NCBI RefSeq assembly: GCF_047495875.1
Contig: NC_092459.1
Location: 17,593,795-17,657,794 of the forward strand
Length of the DNA: 64,000 nucleotides
DNA from: Pithys albifrons albifrons
Taxonomy: Eukaryota > Chordata > Aves > Passeriformes > Thamnophilidae
Direction of reading: 5' to 3'
Below the pieces are notes generated by a model, which was not told the DNA's origin, ran no database searches, and worked only from the letters and a program-made list of their open reading frames with translations. The stretch's first letter is position 1, and each line of letters starts with the position of its first letter. Both the position numbers and the translations under genes were made by a program. Of the stretch, positions 47,945-61,004 are shown piece after piece.

Positions 47945-48970
47945 TCATAGAAGAATAGAATGGTTCAAGTTGAAGGGGATCTCAAAGATCATCCAGTTCC
48001 AACCCCTGCTGCCATGGGCAGGGTCACTTTCCTCTAGAGCAAGTTGCTCAGAGCTCCATCCAGCCTGGCTTTGCACACTTTCAGGGATGAGACATCCACA
48101 ACTTCCCTGTGAAACCTGTTCCAGTGTTTCACCATCCTCACAGTGAAGAGTTTTTTCCTAGTATCTAATCTAAACCTACTCTCTTTCAGTTTGAAGCCAT
48201 TCCACCTTTTCCTATCAATATCTGCTCTTATAAAAAGTCCTTCTCCAGCTCTTTTGTAAGCTTCCTTTAAATACTGGAAGGTGGTGTAAGATCTACCTGA
48301 AGCCTTTGCTTCTCCAGACTGAACAATCCCAGCAAATCCCTTGAAACTTTTCTTCACAGGAGAGGTGCTTCACCCCTCCTCTGCACATCCCCATGGCTCT
48401 CTTGTGGACTCACTCCAGCAAGTCCACGTCCCTCATATGTTGGTGGTCCCAGATCTGGATGTAGTATTTGAGGTGGGATCTCATGAGAGAGAGGTGCAGA
48501 ATCACCTCCCTGTTGGCCATGCTACTCTTGATGCAGTCCAGGATACTGCTGGCTTTTTGGTTGCAAGTGCATGTTGCCAGGTCATGCTGAGCTTCTCATC
48601 CACCAACACCCTCAAGTTGTTGGAAGTTATCATCAACACATTCCAGGACATTCCAGGATTGCTTATGACCTGTGCATTGTCCTTCCAGCTGTTGGGGTAC
48701 TTGAAGTCCCCTAAGAGGACCAGAACTTGTGAGTGTAAGTCTTATTTGTCTGTATAGGGCCTCATCCACTTGATCTTCCTGGTCAGGTGGCCTGTAGCAG
48801 ATCCCCATTATAATGTCACTTGTCCATGCCTTTGCTTTAATCCTGGCCCATAATCTCTTAGTTGGCTTCTCATTTGTCCCCAGAGCTCCTTGCACTCCAT
48901 TTGGTCATTGACATAGAGGGCAACACTGCCTTCTTATCTCTCCTGCCTCTCCTTTCAAAAAGCCTGTATC
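47945..48970 (-). mobile_element. CR1 LINE, about 1 kb, minus strand, internally deleted
   Basis: The largest CR1 copy here. From 47945 (3' tail 'tcatagaagaatagaatgg') it runs back through the 3' UTR and the ORF2 C-terminus. The minus frame 48357-48034 contains FRLDTRKKLFTVRMVKHWNR, the usual CR1 C-terminal block. It then covers part of the region before it ('gatgtagtatttgaggtggg', 'catgctgagcttctcatcca'). At about 48618 it jumps into the endonuclease/linker: the minus frame 48895-48596 contains DIIMGICYRPPDQEDQVDEA and GHKQSWNVLECVDDNF, both typical CR1. Most of the reverse transcriptase between these parts is missing. Frames are relatively long, so this is one of the younger copies, but it cannot be active. 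Confidence 0.95.
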
Positions 48971-49390
48971 AATAAAAAGGTCTGCTCGTCTAAAAATTCT
49001 AATTAAGATTATTTTTTCAATGCTAATTTATACAAATATGATACATTAAATCCAAATCAACTGTAAAATTATAAGGACTGCATATCACAGTAATTCTAAT
49101 GGAATAAATTGTATTTGAATAAACAACCTCAAATGTGTCACAGGCTTCTGAGCTTTGAAATAACAAAGAAAAGAAGAGAAAGGTAACACCAGGATGATTA
49201 TTAGAATGAAGTGAGTCTCTGAAATGAATTATTGTCTTGTTGGAAGGGAAAGGGATAAATAAAAGCTTGTTTTATATTGCATTTTGTTAATGCTAACTAC
49301 TAGCAAAGGCACTATCTAGATGACAAGGTGATAGAGTGTGACAGTCTGTTGGAAACAGCAGCCAATATCAGTCTGTTTCAGGCAGATTAT
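48971..49390. other. No gene seen
   Basis: AT-rich interval between two CR1 copies. Confidence 0.4.
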
Positions 49391-49702
49391 AGACTCACAG
49401 AATTATGTAAATTGAAAAGGGCCTCTGGATGTCATCCAGTCCAACCTCCTGCTTGAAGCAGACTCAATGGATCAGGTTGCTCCGAACATTGTTTGGCTGA
49501 GTTTTGAGCAGCAGCTCCAGTGATGGAAATTCCACAGTGCCTCTGGGCAGCCTGTTCCAATATTTTGCTGTCTTTCCTTATATCTAAGAGGAATTTTTCT
49601 TGCCCCAAGCTGTGGTCTTTACTTTTTCTTCTGTTATCATGTGCCCTCAAGAAAAGTCCAGCTCCATTTCCTGTGCCCTTCCATTAGGTAGCTGAAGACA
49701 GC
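49391..49702 (-). mobile_element. CR1 LINE 3' fragment, minus strand
   Basis: Reversed CR1 tail: 'agactcacagaattatg', 'gtcatccagtccaacctcct', 'cagtgcctctgggcagcctg' and 'ttccttatatctaagaggaa', with homology fading at about 'cattaggtagctgaagaca'. Different subfamily from 47945 (it has the 'cctgcttgaagcagactcaa' block). Confidence 0.9.
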
Positions 49703-50844
49703 AATAAATAAAACAAACTCTCTTGCCTCTTATGATCTTGTGTGTGCCAGCCACTCAGAACAAGAGTACCTTGATCCTGCCCTGGAGGTTGCAGCATGTG
49801 ACATGGAAGCATATGCTTTCAGATGCTTGTATGTCTGAGTAAACCTGAACAGAATTTTGGGTGTATGCCCTGTTCTCTAACAAGGACTGCATGGGTAGCC
49901 AGCGTGCACAGGATGCCTACTATACACTTGCAGAGAATTCACACTAAGTGCAAAACCAACAGATTAAATGTACTGCAGATCTGCAGGTCAGCTTGTACAT
50001 GCCATCATGGACAGTTGTTTAGGATTTCTGAGAGCCATGCAGCACATTCAAAACTATTACTACTGCAAATGGGTTGTTCGGCATTGAGAAATCCTGGACA
50101 GATAGACCATATTTAGCAGGATCAGTGAGAGAGCTATATCCACTTAGTTCCACTTCACTACAGCTTCATCTGTCACCTATCATTGCTGTGGGTGATTAGA
50201 GCTGAAGGGACTAATGCAAAACAATATCACATGATTTACAGTTGCATTTATTTCTATGCAGAAGCTTCATTTGAATTACATTCTTCTGGGTAATTATACC
50301 TTTTGATGACATTTGTCTTTATGTGCTTTATATTCTCCCATTTGAATTTTTGGGGTGTTGCTTTAGTATCATTAGAACTAGTTTATTTTATGCATAACAC
50401 AGTAAGAGAATGGACACTAAATATAATGTTACATGTCATACTGGAAAAATATATTTTATAGGCAATATATGGACACAAAAAGTTTCCAAGTTAATTTTTC
50501 ACCTGTAATTCAAGCGCCTGTTTTATACCAACACATTGTGATTTTATTTACATTATAAATTTTCAAATTGTATTTTAGCCCATAGATAACCCTCAACATT
50601 GATCATTCAAGCACAGAAAGTTCACATATCAAAGATATAGAACATTCAGACTCGGGAGAACCATTCCATATAAATAGTATTGATAGAAATCACATCATGG
50701 AATAATTTAAGTATATTCTATCCTGTAGAATAAGAGAAATGAATATGCGCTTTTGATAATGTGGCAAAAGTTGTGATAATAAGGAACTTACATAAAGCCT
50801 TTGAATGACAGCCATATATATGATATGATTCCATTTTCCATTAT

Positions 50845-50900
50845 GTATATACACACATACACAGACATACATACATGCACACACACACATATATAAATAT
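50845..50900. repeat. (CA)n/(TACA)n/(TA)n microsatellite
   Basis: Mixed CA, CATA and TA units. Confidence 0.9.
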
Positions 50901-51416
50901 ATTCACACAAACGGTTATTGCTTTATTGTCTGTATCCTGTTCCAGTGTTTATTGTTTGGTTCTTGTGATAAAATTACTTTGTATCCTATTTCTGAGGAAT
51001 TTAAGGTTAGTTCTTTGTTCTCTTCCACATGCTGTAGAGGTGAAGTCATGTCACCAATACAAATCTCACTTTTACACAGAACAGGAGTCATATCTATCTA
51101 AGAAGAACTTTTCAGGTGCATTTCTTCCAGCTTTACTGGGCATGTCTACATGGGCAGCAGAACTAGTGGCACATTTATACTCGTATACCCATGAGGTAGG
51201 TGGAGCAATGCCCTTTAGGCTTTATTATGATTTGTATTTTGTATTTTGTATTTGTATTTTGAATAACTTTTCTGTTCCTCATTCTCTCCTGTCTTGAAAC
51301 CCAACAGATTTTCTTAGGGTTGAGGGTTAAGAGAAAATCTCTGCTTACTTCTGCATTCTAGATTGTAACTTTGCTAGTGGCAGTATCATTTCCCCCTTTG
51401 TTTTTACAGCAGCTGC

Positions 51417-51460
51417 CCTTTCTGTAGCCTCTGTTTCTCCTTTCTGTAGCCTCTATTTCT
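51417..51460. repeat. Tandem duplication, 2 x 22 bp
   Basis: 'cctttctgtagcctctgttt'+ct is followed directly by the same 22 bases with one change (tctgtttct versus tctatttct). Confidence 0.9.
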
Positions 51461-53491
51461 CCTATCATTTAGATAGTTTGTCAGAGAAAAATGCAAAGCC
51501 CATCCTCAAGTACTCATGAAGATGGGAATGGGAAGAAAAAGCCTTGCACATTCTCTCCAAATAACTTTCTGTAAATGCAGTCTTATTAAATGGAGGGCGA
51601 AGGCAGATAGGAGCTATTCTGTGCTGACAGCTCCTTGAGTGCTCTGCTGAGCATTTCCAGATACATATCTCACTTTATACCACCAAATGGAAGTCCTATC
51701 CACACTTCCAATGCCACACAAACCTAGAAGATTTAAATTAACAATAATACATAGTCCCTTCAGGATGTGCCAATATTACTCAGCATATTTTTTCATATAT
51801 TTTCTTTTTTTTTCTATTTTCTTTTTCAATATTCCTCCCTTAATAAACCTAGCATGTTTTTATGGCCACCACTGAGAAATGAACCAGCATTTCAATAGAC
51901 TTACTAATTTGAATGACAATGTTTCATTCCTGAGTTTGTGGAACCATACTGTGTGGATGTAGTTCACTTGTTCATTTCCCAATTCAAACTGTTTTGCATT
52001 TAATCTACACTAAATTATCCTATCAATTACTCAATATTCAGAGGTCCTTTTCTCAGTTATTCCCAGTCGGCCCTCAACTTTACTATCCTTAAAAGTTTAG
52101 TATTCTCAGGAAATAGAATAGACTCCTACTCCATATTGTCTGTGAATCCACTCAATGATGTATGCTATGTTTTTCTTTATCAGTTATAAAGGGAGAGCTT
52201 AAAATGGATAACTTACACTTAGAAAATGACATTTTAATCAAATTCTATATCTTCATAAGGTTTCTTTTACTTTTGGAAATTCCAAGAAATCAGAATTGAT
52301 CTGGGAAATGATCTATTTCAGGTCTAAAAAATGCCCAGCTTTTATTAACATTCAGTTTAATGTTTCAGTTTAGTATTTGTGACTACACTGAAACTATCAA
52401 CGAAGAGCATAGTAGAAGGGTTGCCAGTACTTGCTCTTTAGCAGTGTTTTTAATGTCTGTTCCAGACAGATACTTTCAAAATAGAAGAGCCAGTTTTATA
52501 ATTCTATTTATTTCAAGACGGTCTCTTCTACTTTTACCCTGTGAGGTGTCTTTTTTTGTTTTACTTTTTTTAAACTCTAGCTATGACTGTGTCATTATTT
52601 CACCATGTTAAGCCATGTTAAGTCAAGCTGAGTAGGCTTTTGGAGCACTTTTTCAGTGGCTGGGGTTCATATCAACTATTCTCAGGGTATCCAATGAGAA
52701 AAATCTATGCCCTTCCAGCTAACAAAATTAGATGCCTTAAGAGTGACTAACGAGCTGAGGAGAAAGGAGGGTTTTCTGCTAGCAAATATAAGGCCAAAAG
52801 CTTTCTATCACAGTTTCTATCACAGAAGAATGGGAAAGCTCTTGGGGAGCTTATAACACATGCTTTTGAAGTAAAAACAGCACCCAAAAGTTCAGTTGTT
52901 TATTAATTGAAACTGTCTTTCCAAACAGTCTAGTGCTTAAAGGAATTCTATTTCTCTCAAGACCAAACTCACACTGTGTATCTGCCTGTCAGCTTGCTTT
53001 CTGGTTCATCCCACAAATACTAAGATAGTCAACTGTAATCAAACATTGCCAAAGCCATCACAATTGTAAAAAGTCTCAGAGGAAACCTTTCAGACTACAT
53101 GGCTGAGCTTCCATTCAGACTTTGCCACAGCAGTCTGCGCCATGGGAAGAGGCTCCTATTGTTCCAGCTATGATTAAACAAAAAATCATTTAATTACTTC
53201 TTAATTTATTTTAAAAGCAGAGAAAAAACGCTTGCATATGGGAGATTTGAATTCATCCATTAACACACTTTCTATAAGAATTGCACTTTGCAGCATAATA
53301 GTTACATCCTGTGTGTGTGAATAGAAAGTGTTTAGCCAGCCAAAATTCAGGCTTTTCAATTGCTCATATAACACTATCAAAATGGCATTTAAAAATATCT
53401 ACACACATTTACTAATGAGAAAACTGAAACTTATTCAAAAGATTAGCCTAAATTACTACTTTCTTTACATATTAGAATAATTTTCTTTCAC

Positions 53492-53732
53492 TTGCCAAGT
53501 TAGTCTTGATAAGGAGAAGGTAGTAGATTGACAGATCCTGCTGAACTCATCCATGAAGGGATGCTGAAGAAGTAAAAGGCCTTGAGAGATTCCAAGCTCT
53601 GCTTCTGGCAGACAGGAGCAGAACATTTCAGCTGCTGTCACCAGCTTCTCAGCATTGACCACGACCTTCATGACATCAGCATGTACTTTTGTCTTTGGTT
53701 TCACTGGAGCAAATTTGCCTTTGGCTGGGTTG
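53492..53732 (-). CDS. Candidate internal coding exon, protein not identified
   Basis: On the minus strand a pyrimidine tract ending 'ttttttccaacacag' (AG at 53734-53733) precedes 241 bases open in one frame. The frame begins after one base with NPAKGKFAPVKPKTKVHADV, continues VVVNAEKLVTAAEMF and later GISQGLLLLQHPFMDEF, and reaches a donor-like CAA/GTGAAA at 53491. The same frame stays open beyond both ends (about 110 codons, 53794-53465), so splice boundaries are not forced by stops. The sequence is not CR1 or LTR and its composition is protein-like (amphipathic, K/E/A-rich). I know no family that fits. It may be a real exon, a pseudogene fragment or chance. Confidence 0.28.
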
Positions 53733-54789
53733 CTGTGTTGGAAAAAACTACATTTATTATATTTTGCATGATCCTTTTCATCAGTTAAATTCAAGAACTT
53801 TTAAAAAGACAGACTGAACATCTCTGAGATGTCTTAGAAGTATAAACAGTATTTGGATTTGTGAACAGTGAGTTGCTCAGATTACACAGGAAACTCCATT
53901 GACCCTAATTCTGTGTCCAAAAGACCTGCTCAGTAAAAGGCACAGGAGGAATTATTCCTACAAAAGATCTCCATTAACCATTTTAGTATCCTGAAAGGCA
54001 TGTGGAATTGCGGATTTTAGCGGTGAATTACACACATTGAAGATTCCTTCTGTCCCAAAAGGAAGAGCAAAAAGAGAACTTGCAGACTGTCTACCTTTGA
54101 TTGAAGGAAAACAGAAAGTTACATATAGAACATAATATGTAATATTTTCAAGATGATATAAAAGCACTTTCAGTTGAAACATGTCAAACTGGCTTGCTTA
54201 AAATGAGAATGTAGAGAATGAAATAGCAAATCAGTGTCTTAATTACTGTAGAAAGAACCGAGCAGTTAAGAAAGCTCCAGTTATTCCTACACATAAGAAA
54301 ACTATAGTAGAATAAATGACAAATGTTTCTCTGCATTCCAATCTAAAAATATTTCACTGAAGAATTGGTGGAATTGAGTCTAAGTCTCTGAGTTCACTTT
54401 TAGATATTCTAGGAGACTAATGTATAAAAGCTTAAATCTAGAGGATTTATCTCAATATCGTACAGGGACAGACTGTTATTCCTCTGAAAGCAAATACAAT
54501 ATTTTGATTGAGTGTGTATGCAATATGTGACATTTTCAGGGGAATGCAAGTTCAAAGTCTTACTGAATTTTATGGCTTCCATTTATTAGCCCTATGTCTC
54601 TATTTCATATTCTAGAACGCTCATTTGCCGCTGGTAAAGACCCCTGCTCATATTCCACTGATTTCATCTACTATCAAGGATACATAGTATGCAGCTCACA
54701 ATAGATTATAGATTAATGGTTTTCCTTTTATAACACTTTAAGATATCTCCCAAACTTCACAGTGTAAATGTAATTAGAATTTTAACTTA
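53733..54789. other. No gene seen
   Basis: AT-rich, nothing recognised. Confidence 0.4.
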
Positions 54790-55352
54790 ACCAAGTAGGG
54801 GCCTGTGTTTTGGATTTGTGCTGAACACATTGTTAGTCATTCAGGAATGGCCTCATTATTGCAGAGCAGCACTCACTCACACAGCATCAAGGCCTTTTCT
54901 GCTCCTTACAGAACCCCATCCCACCAGCAAGGAGGCTGTGGATGCAAAGTGAGTTGGGAGGGGACACAGCTGGGACAGCTGACCCCATTAGACCAAAGAG
55001 ATATCCCACATCATATAGTGTCATGCTGAACAATAAAAGTCAGCAGGAGACAAAAGAAGGGGCAGACATTCAGAGTGATGGCGTTGTTTTCCCAAGTCAC
55101 CGTTACACATGAAGGAGCCCAGTTTTCCTGAGAATGGCTGCACACCTGCCTGGTCATGGTAAGAGGTGAATGAATTCCTTATTTTGTTTTGCTTGCATGC
55201 ACAGCTTTTCCTTTAACTATTGAACTGTCTTTAGCTCAACCCATGAGCTTTCTCATTTTTACTCTTCTGATTCTCTACCTCATCCTCCCTCAGGAGGGAG
55301 GTAGTGAGCATCTGTGTGGGCCTGAGCTGATGGCTGGGGTTGGACCATGACA
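54790..55352 (+). mobile_element. ERVL-like solo LTR, 5' end missing, plus strand
   Basis: A well-known avian LTR in sense orientation. Blocks in order are 'gggcctgtgttttggatttg', 'catcaaggccttttctgctc', 'gttgggaggggacacagctg', 'gggacagctgaccccatta', 'ttcagagtgatggcgttg', 'ttcccaagtcaccgttaca', 'gtgaatgaattccttatttt' and the end 'ggttggaccatgaca' at 55352. The first roughly 70 bases (usually beginning TGTCCTGGTTT) are not recognisable. The position of the TATA box now reads caataaaag (55031-55039), so the promoter looks dead. The same family as the fragment at 2082-2345. No internal region is attached. Confidence 0.85.
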
Positions 55353-56721
55353 GCAAGAAAAAATGCATCATTAACAAAAGCTATTCTTTTAGTATGAAAT
55401 TAGCTATATCTGAAATTGTGTTATAGCTACATTCAAAACATATTACTCTAAATACAGTATGTATAAGAAAAAGTGAAATTACTCTTAGCGTTTTCCCAAT
55501 TCTGACTTGCATCTTCTGTATAACACAACATATAATTGTAAATAAAAAAAAAAATGAAATATGAAGAAATATAAAACCTTTATTATTTATTTACCACGCA
55601 ATTATTTTCACTAATATTATGAGCATTCCAGGAGCGGTATTGCTGAATTCTTCTTCTTTGGAAAACCATAAAAAAAAAAAAAATAAACCCTATTACTCAG
55701 TAAGTTGACTCTCCCCTTCTTGTGCTTTCCACATGGGGAATTGGCACCCAAAACTGAAAGAAACGACATGCCTCCACTTTGTTGTATAAAAGGAAGTTAG
55801 CATAGAAGTTCCCACAGAGAAGTTTCTATCTTCCAGCAAAGAAACATTGTGCATTGTGCATAGTTGCATGAAAATCAGGTGAGCTATGTAGTCACAGTTA
55901 AATTAAAAAAATCTTTGAAAACATGAATAATTGAACTCATGCTGTCAAAAGAGCACTCAAGAGCACTGTCCGGTTTGCAGATTCAAGCTATGAAACTTTC
56001 CAGGAATTTCACTAATTTCCAGAAAGAAAGATAACTATTTTGAAATATGCTAAGTTCTCTAATATTTAAGTTTTTAAAAATTGTTACATCTGTTTGTTTG
56101 CTTGTTGCTGCTATTGTTTTGTAAATGAGAAGAATCAAAGTGGGAGATGTTATCTTCCATATTATCAAGCTCTTCTAACAATTTTCTCTCAAAAGAATGC
56201 ATTTTTTCCAAGATTCCTGGGATGAAACAAAGGGATTAAACAAGGATAAAACCAAGAATTAGATTATTCAAAATTATTTTAAGCAGGTTTTTTTTAAAAA
56301 AGAATTGTACTTGGCATTTAATTTTTAAAGGCTTAAAATTCTTCTGAAATGGTCTGGTAATACTTAGGATACAGTAGGTACCTAAAATAAGAATCAGTTA
56401 TCAAAATATTTTAAAGCTGGTGTCTAGATTACATCTCTGAATAAGTAAAGTAACAGTGGACCACTAGATTAAGCTGTTCAGATTTAAGATCTTTAGGTTG
56501 CTTTGGATGTTTGTATACATGTATTTACCTCTTTTATCGTAACTGGTTCTTAAGCCACTGGGTACCACAATATATAAATAGTGACAACTAGGATTCATAC
56601 AAGATTTTCTGTTTTGTTTTATTGTGTTATGATTTTTCAACATCTTCCAAAAGAATAAAATATTTATCTTCATAATAAAGGAATTGAGGGCTTCCTTACA
56701 TGTTTGGATTAGTTGATATGT
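55353..56721. other. No gene seen
   Basis: AT-rich DNA with a poly(A) run (55670-55683). No element recognised. Confidence 0.4.
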
Positions 56722-57525
56722 TGTCCTAGTTACAGCAGCTGGGACCAGTTTATCACTGTGTGGGTGTAATCAAAACTGTGTGTTCTACACCCTCTACATA
56801 ATTTCTCATAAAGTGTTAATAATGGATCATCTGCAGCAGCTGCCCAGGGCACACCTGACCCCTCAGGCTACAAGCTGGGTGTTAGAGAACTCTGCAAGGC
56901 ATGAGAATATTTTCTGTCTTCACATCAGTGAGTCCACTGTGATAACTGCCCCCCAGAGAGGCATTAGCACCTCCACACCCAGCCTGAGGGCTCATGTTTG
57001 CTAACAGACTATGAGGGACTGGCATAACAGGTAGTTGCAATGACCTAGACCATCAAAGATTCCAAAATATCCCATGGCTCAGACTTAAATCACCCATTAT
57101 GAAACTTCCTGCCCTGGGGGAGGTACTGAGCACTCCCACCTGAACCTGAGAATATATAATCTTTGAATTTTGGGACTTCTGGTACCACTTGTCAGATCCA
57201 GAGGAGGACCAGAACCTCAACAGGACTGCGACTGCCACTGTTGACCAGACTGCGACCATTATCCTCACCAACAGGTTTTTCTTTCCTTTTACTTTATACT
57301 CAGGGAGACCACATGGTGCTCAGCACAGGGGCTGAGAAACACCGTTCTGTTTGTACCCCAGGGTGCTGGGTTATGTATCTGTTTTTTATGGGTTAAACCC
57401 AATTTTTTTCTCTGTCTCATTGTATTTATTGTAATCTTTTTAGTAAATTTTAACTCCGACTGGTAATCTCTTTTTGAGTTGGATTCATTTCTCCTGCCAG
57501 TTTACCTTTAAACCAGCACACATGT
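56717..57525 (+). mobile_element. Solo LTR, full length, plus strand, with 5-bp flanks
   Basis: A 799-bp unit at 56722-57520 starts TGTCCTAGTT and ends AAACCAGCACA. Its ends are imperfect inverted repeats with TG...CA termini. The flanks tatgt (56717-56721) and catgt (57521-57525) agree at four of five bases, a plausible 5-bp target duplication as reported for ERVL-type elements. A TATA-like aatatataat lies at 57151-57160. No clear AATAAA is seen. No gag, pol or env sequence is attached. The first 280 bases are shared, in reverse, with 11161-11402. The small open frames inside it are not genes. Confidence 0.8.
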
Positions 57526-60500
57526 AAGCATGGAAGATGTATGACAGAGGATATTTCTGGGTGTAAATTATCAGTGCAGAAAGAGGCTGTCAATATAAAT
57601 ATGATATTTACAAATAACCTGTCATGCAATACACACAGGGAATGGCAGGAAAGTATATATTAAAGGAGGGTAGAGAGGCAATATGTGAAGCTGTCAGGTA
57701 ATCATATAAATCTCAGTAGGTGTTTATGAATAATTAAAAAATCACCTAATGAAAATGTGCCATTTGCAGTTTCAAGAAAGATACATTTTAGAAATAACAG
57801 TATTTCAACACTGTAGGACAACATCTGTGTAACCTTAGAGTGTGTACTTACTAGCTGAAGACAATAAATTCTAGGACATAAACAACAAAATAAACAATTG
57901 CAGTATATGTTTAGCATCCCATTGAAGTTTGACTATACTTCCCCAGGTTGAAGACACACTCAAACAACAGCATTTCTGTGATGCCTTTTTATGAGAAGTA
58001 TAGTGTTAAACACTCATCTAGATGGTGGCCTGCATTCTCAAAATATTTTATGATTGTGTTGTAAATATTACTAAAAAGCAAGTGTTAGGGAGATATTTTT
58101 GTGTGCAAAATTTAACAAACACTGGTAATGAGCAAATATGGAACAGCATGCTTCTTTTTCCTTCAAGCTTATGAGGAAATCTAGGAAGACACAATTCATA
58201 TTCATTGGTTTTCTTTTCAGATTTATATTAGTCATATTGAACTAAACAGCAACCCTTTGCTTGTTTTAAAATCCTCATGGTTTATCTGAGGTTTGGGTAA
58301 ATTTTTACCCATAGCTGTAAAATGGGTAGAGAAGACCATAGATATTAAATAAGTAGAGGGAAATTTAAATAAATTCTGCAGTGCTCTGGAAGCAAATTTA
58401 AGAGACTGGTCATTTGAATATTTTGGGAGACAGGTCAGAGAAAGCTTAGAGGAAGGGACTGTTTATGTACATTTAGCTTCCAATATGGTGTGTTACAGCA
58501 GGTTTTGTTGGGTATTCTTAATCAGAGCATCAGACACAGAAGCTTCAATATTTTTAGTGTGTGCTACTTAATTTTGAGTTAAGATTCTTTTATACAAAAG
58601 ACATGCTGAAGCATTTGAATTTCTGAACTTTAGGAGTAGGGTACACTTTCTCTGCAAGCAAAGACATGGAGTTCAGTGGGTCTCTCCTCCATGCACTATT
58701 TCAGACAGTCAACATTTTTCCCTTTGAAGACAAAGGTATGTGAGAATGGAAAATGCTGAACCTTGCAGAGATACAGGAAATGGCAAATACTAGTGTCACA
58801 GTATAACCAGAACCAGGTATCTTACAAAATTTCTGTGCAGTTAAGTCACCATTTGTTTTGATTTGACTGCAGAATAAGAACAGAATGTAAAGTCTCCTTG
58901 TGAGCTACAAACATGGCAACAAACAACTAACACTAATGAGTTAGATTGGATCCATTTTTCTGATTTATACATCTGTCTGGATCATGCAGCATGATTTGTG
59001 TTGCAGAGCATGAAGGGATCCAAGGGTGCCTAGCTGAAATTCAGATGTTTCACTTTTGAATACCTAAGGATAGCTGAGGTTACTTCTATCTGTTATTCAG
59101 TAGGAAAAGGCTGTCATACAGCAAAATGGTGTACAGTCAGATAAGTAAATCTCTTCACTTTTCAGAAGAAGAAGAGATTAACTTAAGTACCAGAAATTCT
59201 TATAGCAGCGTGTTAGGACTCTACAATTTTCATTTTGACCTTTCACACATAATACATGTGTTCAGTGCAGAAGAAAATATATTTTTCTTATTTTTTATCA
59301 TATTAAAATCACACTATATGTGCTTTAAGAGTTCAACTCGTATAGTTTTGACTTCAGATAAATCATTAGTGTTCCTGGGAAGAATCCTCCTCTATTTCCA
59401 CAAAAACCTCTCCAATTGTTTTAACTATTTATTGTGTCAACTCCTGTATGTATTTAAATTCATACTTAAGAATTGTTGTACCTTAGTGACTACTTTTTCC
59501 GAGTTTGTCTGTACCACTACAATACTGTAAAGGAAATTTTTTTTCCTACAATTCCAAGAGAGCTTTTTCATCACTTTCACACAAGAAGTAGATATACTTG
59601 TATTGAGGTGCAAAGTCCGAAACCAAACATTGCACTCCAGATGTGAAGCCATTATGGCTTTGTACAATAGTGGTGAACAGCATGTTCTTATTTTAATGAC
59701 TGATAACAAAATTCTTTTCAGTTGAACCTACCACTAAGTGAACCACAATGCTATCACACATATGGTCTAAGAAATGAACTAAGACCATCAATCTAGGACA
59801 TAAAAAAATGGCTAAATATTTTTCATTGCTGGCCTAGGGTGGTTGAGGCAGCTGAAAGTTCTAAGTATCCATTAGGTAAGTTGAAAGAGCCACATATCCA
59901 GTTATATATCCCTTGATACATTCAGGTGACTGCTGTTATTTTGGGGGACAAATCTATCTCACAAATTGCATTTCAGTCACAAAGACTTCACAGCAATGAA
60001 AAAGGCTGGCCTCATTAGGGAGTTTGTAACATTGTTAGCAAAGGCAAGAATTTGGAAAGGAAGACAGAACACATCCATGAGAACTATAAATAGTTCAGAC
60101 ATATAAATAAAAACATGGTCAGTTAAGATAATAATTGGACCATGTTTTAAGTGACTTACGAGTATTTTCCACATCAAAGGTACATGATGTGACTGACAAT
60201 AAAAGATTAAAGGATTAAAAGAAAATATATCTATGGAATACCTATAGTATTTAAAGGAATTCACAAACGGCAGAATGTTTCACAAAGGATAAAGCATCAA
60301 ATCTAAGAAAGCCAAAAACAAGAATATAGAAAAATCTATTAAAAATATGTATTTCAGTGGAGGAAACATCAAAGCACTGTGTCTTTGCACCTTGTCAGGA
60401 AGTGCTTGATTGAGTTATACATAGTGGGTACATGGGAATTTGTTTTCTAGAGAACAGTGCTTTGAGTAGTATGCATTAGAAAACCCTTTCAACCTTAAAC

Positions 60501-61004
60501 ATCACAGCATTACCTTTGTAATTGACATCCATGCTCATTGAGAGCATGTGGAGGAAAGAGAAAAACAACTTCCAAGTCCTTTTTAATTTCAGGTATTTTT
60601 GTAATCTTTGAATATTCTGTAAATTCTCTGAATTAGAATTTGCTAGTGTTTCATCCATCAAATCAAAACATTTTGTTTATTAAATATTTTAACCAGGATA
60701 TCAGATTAAAATAATTCTTATTCCTATTTATGTTTCAAATATTTCTCTAGGATCTTAGGCTGTAGAGACTTTATAGGGAGGTTCTGTATACAGAAGTCGT
60801 TTGATTACCTAAAACCAACATTGATATAAAAATTATTAAACTCCTATTAAAACAATGAATACATCAGCCAAGGGACTGAAGCAGTCCAGACCTGAGGGTC
60901 TATTCTAAGTCTAAATTTAATTTAATAAAAAGATCTGTGTTTATTCTGATGGATTTTGAACCATACCCTTCCCACACTGCCCACACTCTAGCAATTCATC
61001 ACTG
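57526..61004. other. Long AT-rich interval, no gene seen
   Basis: No recognised transposon or gene. The longest frame (134 codons plus, 59126-59530) is F/L/S/I-rich and overlaps a 90-codon frame on the other strand, which suggests chance. Confidence 0.45.

Larger units (their letters stand above)
49703..53491. other. No gene seen
   Basis: Mixed to AT-rich sequence. Simple repeats at 50845-50900 and 51231-51261 and a 22-bp tandem duplication at 51417-51460. A 140-codon plus frame (50875-51297) starts in the CA repeat and has no family features. Confidence 0.4.

Noticed and set aside
48034..48895. Two consecutive minus-strand frames resembling protein genes
   Set aside because: They are the C-terminal and endonuclease/linker parts of one deleted CR1 copy.
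50875..51297. 140-codon plus-strand frame
   Set aside because: It starts inside a CA/TA microsatellite and has no recognisable domain or splice context.
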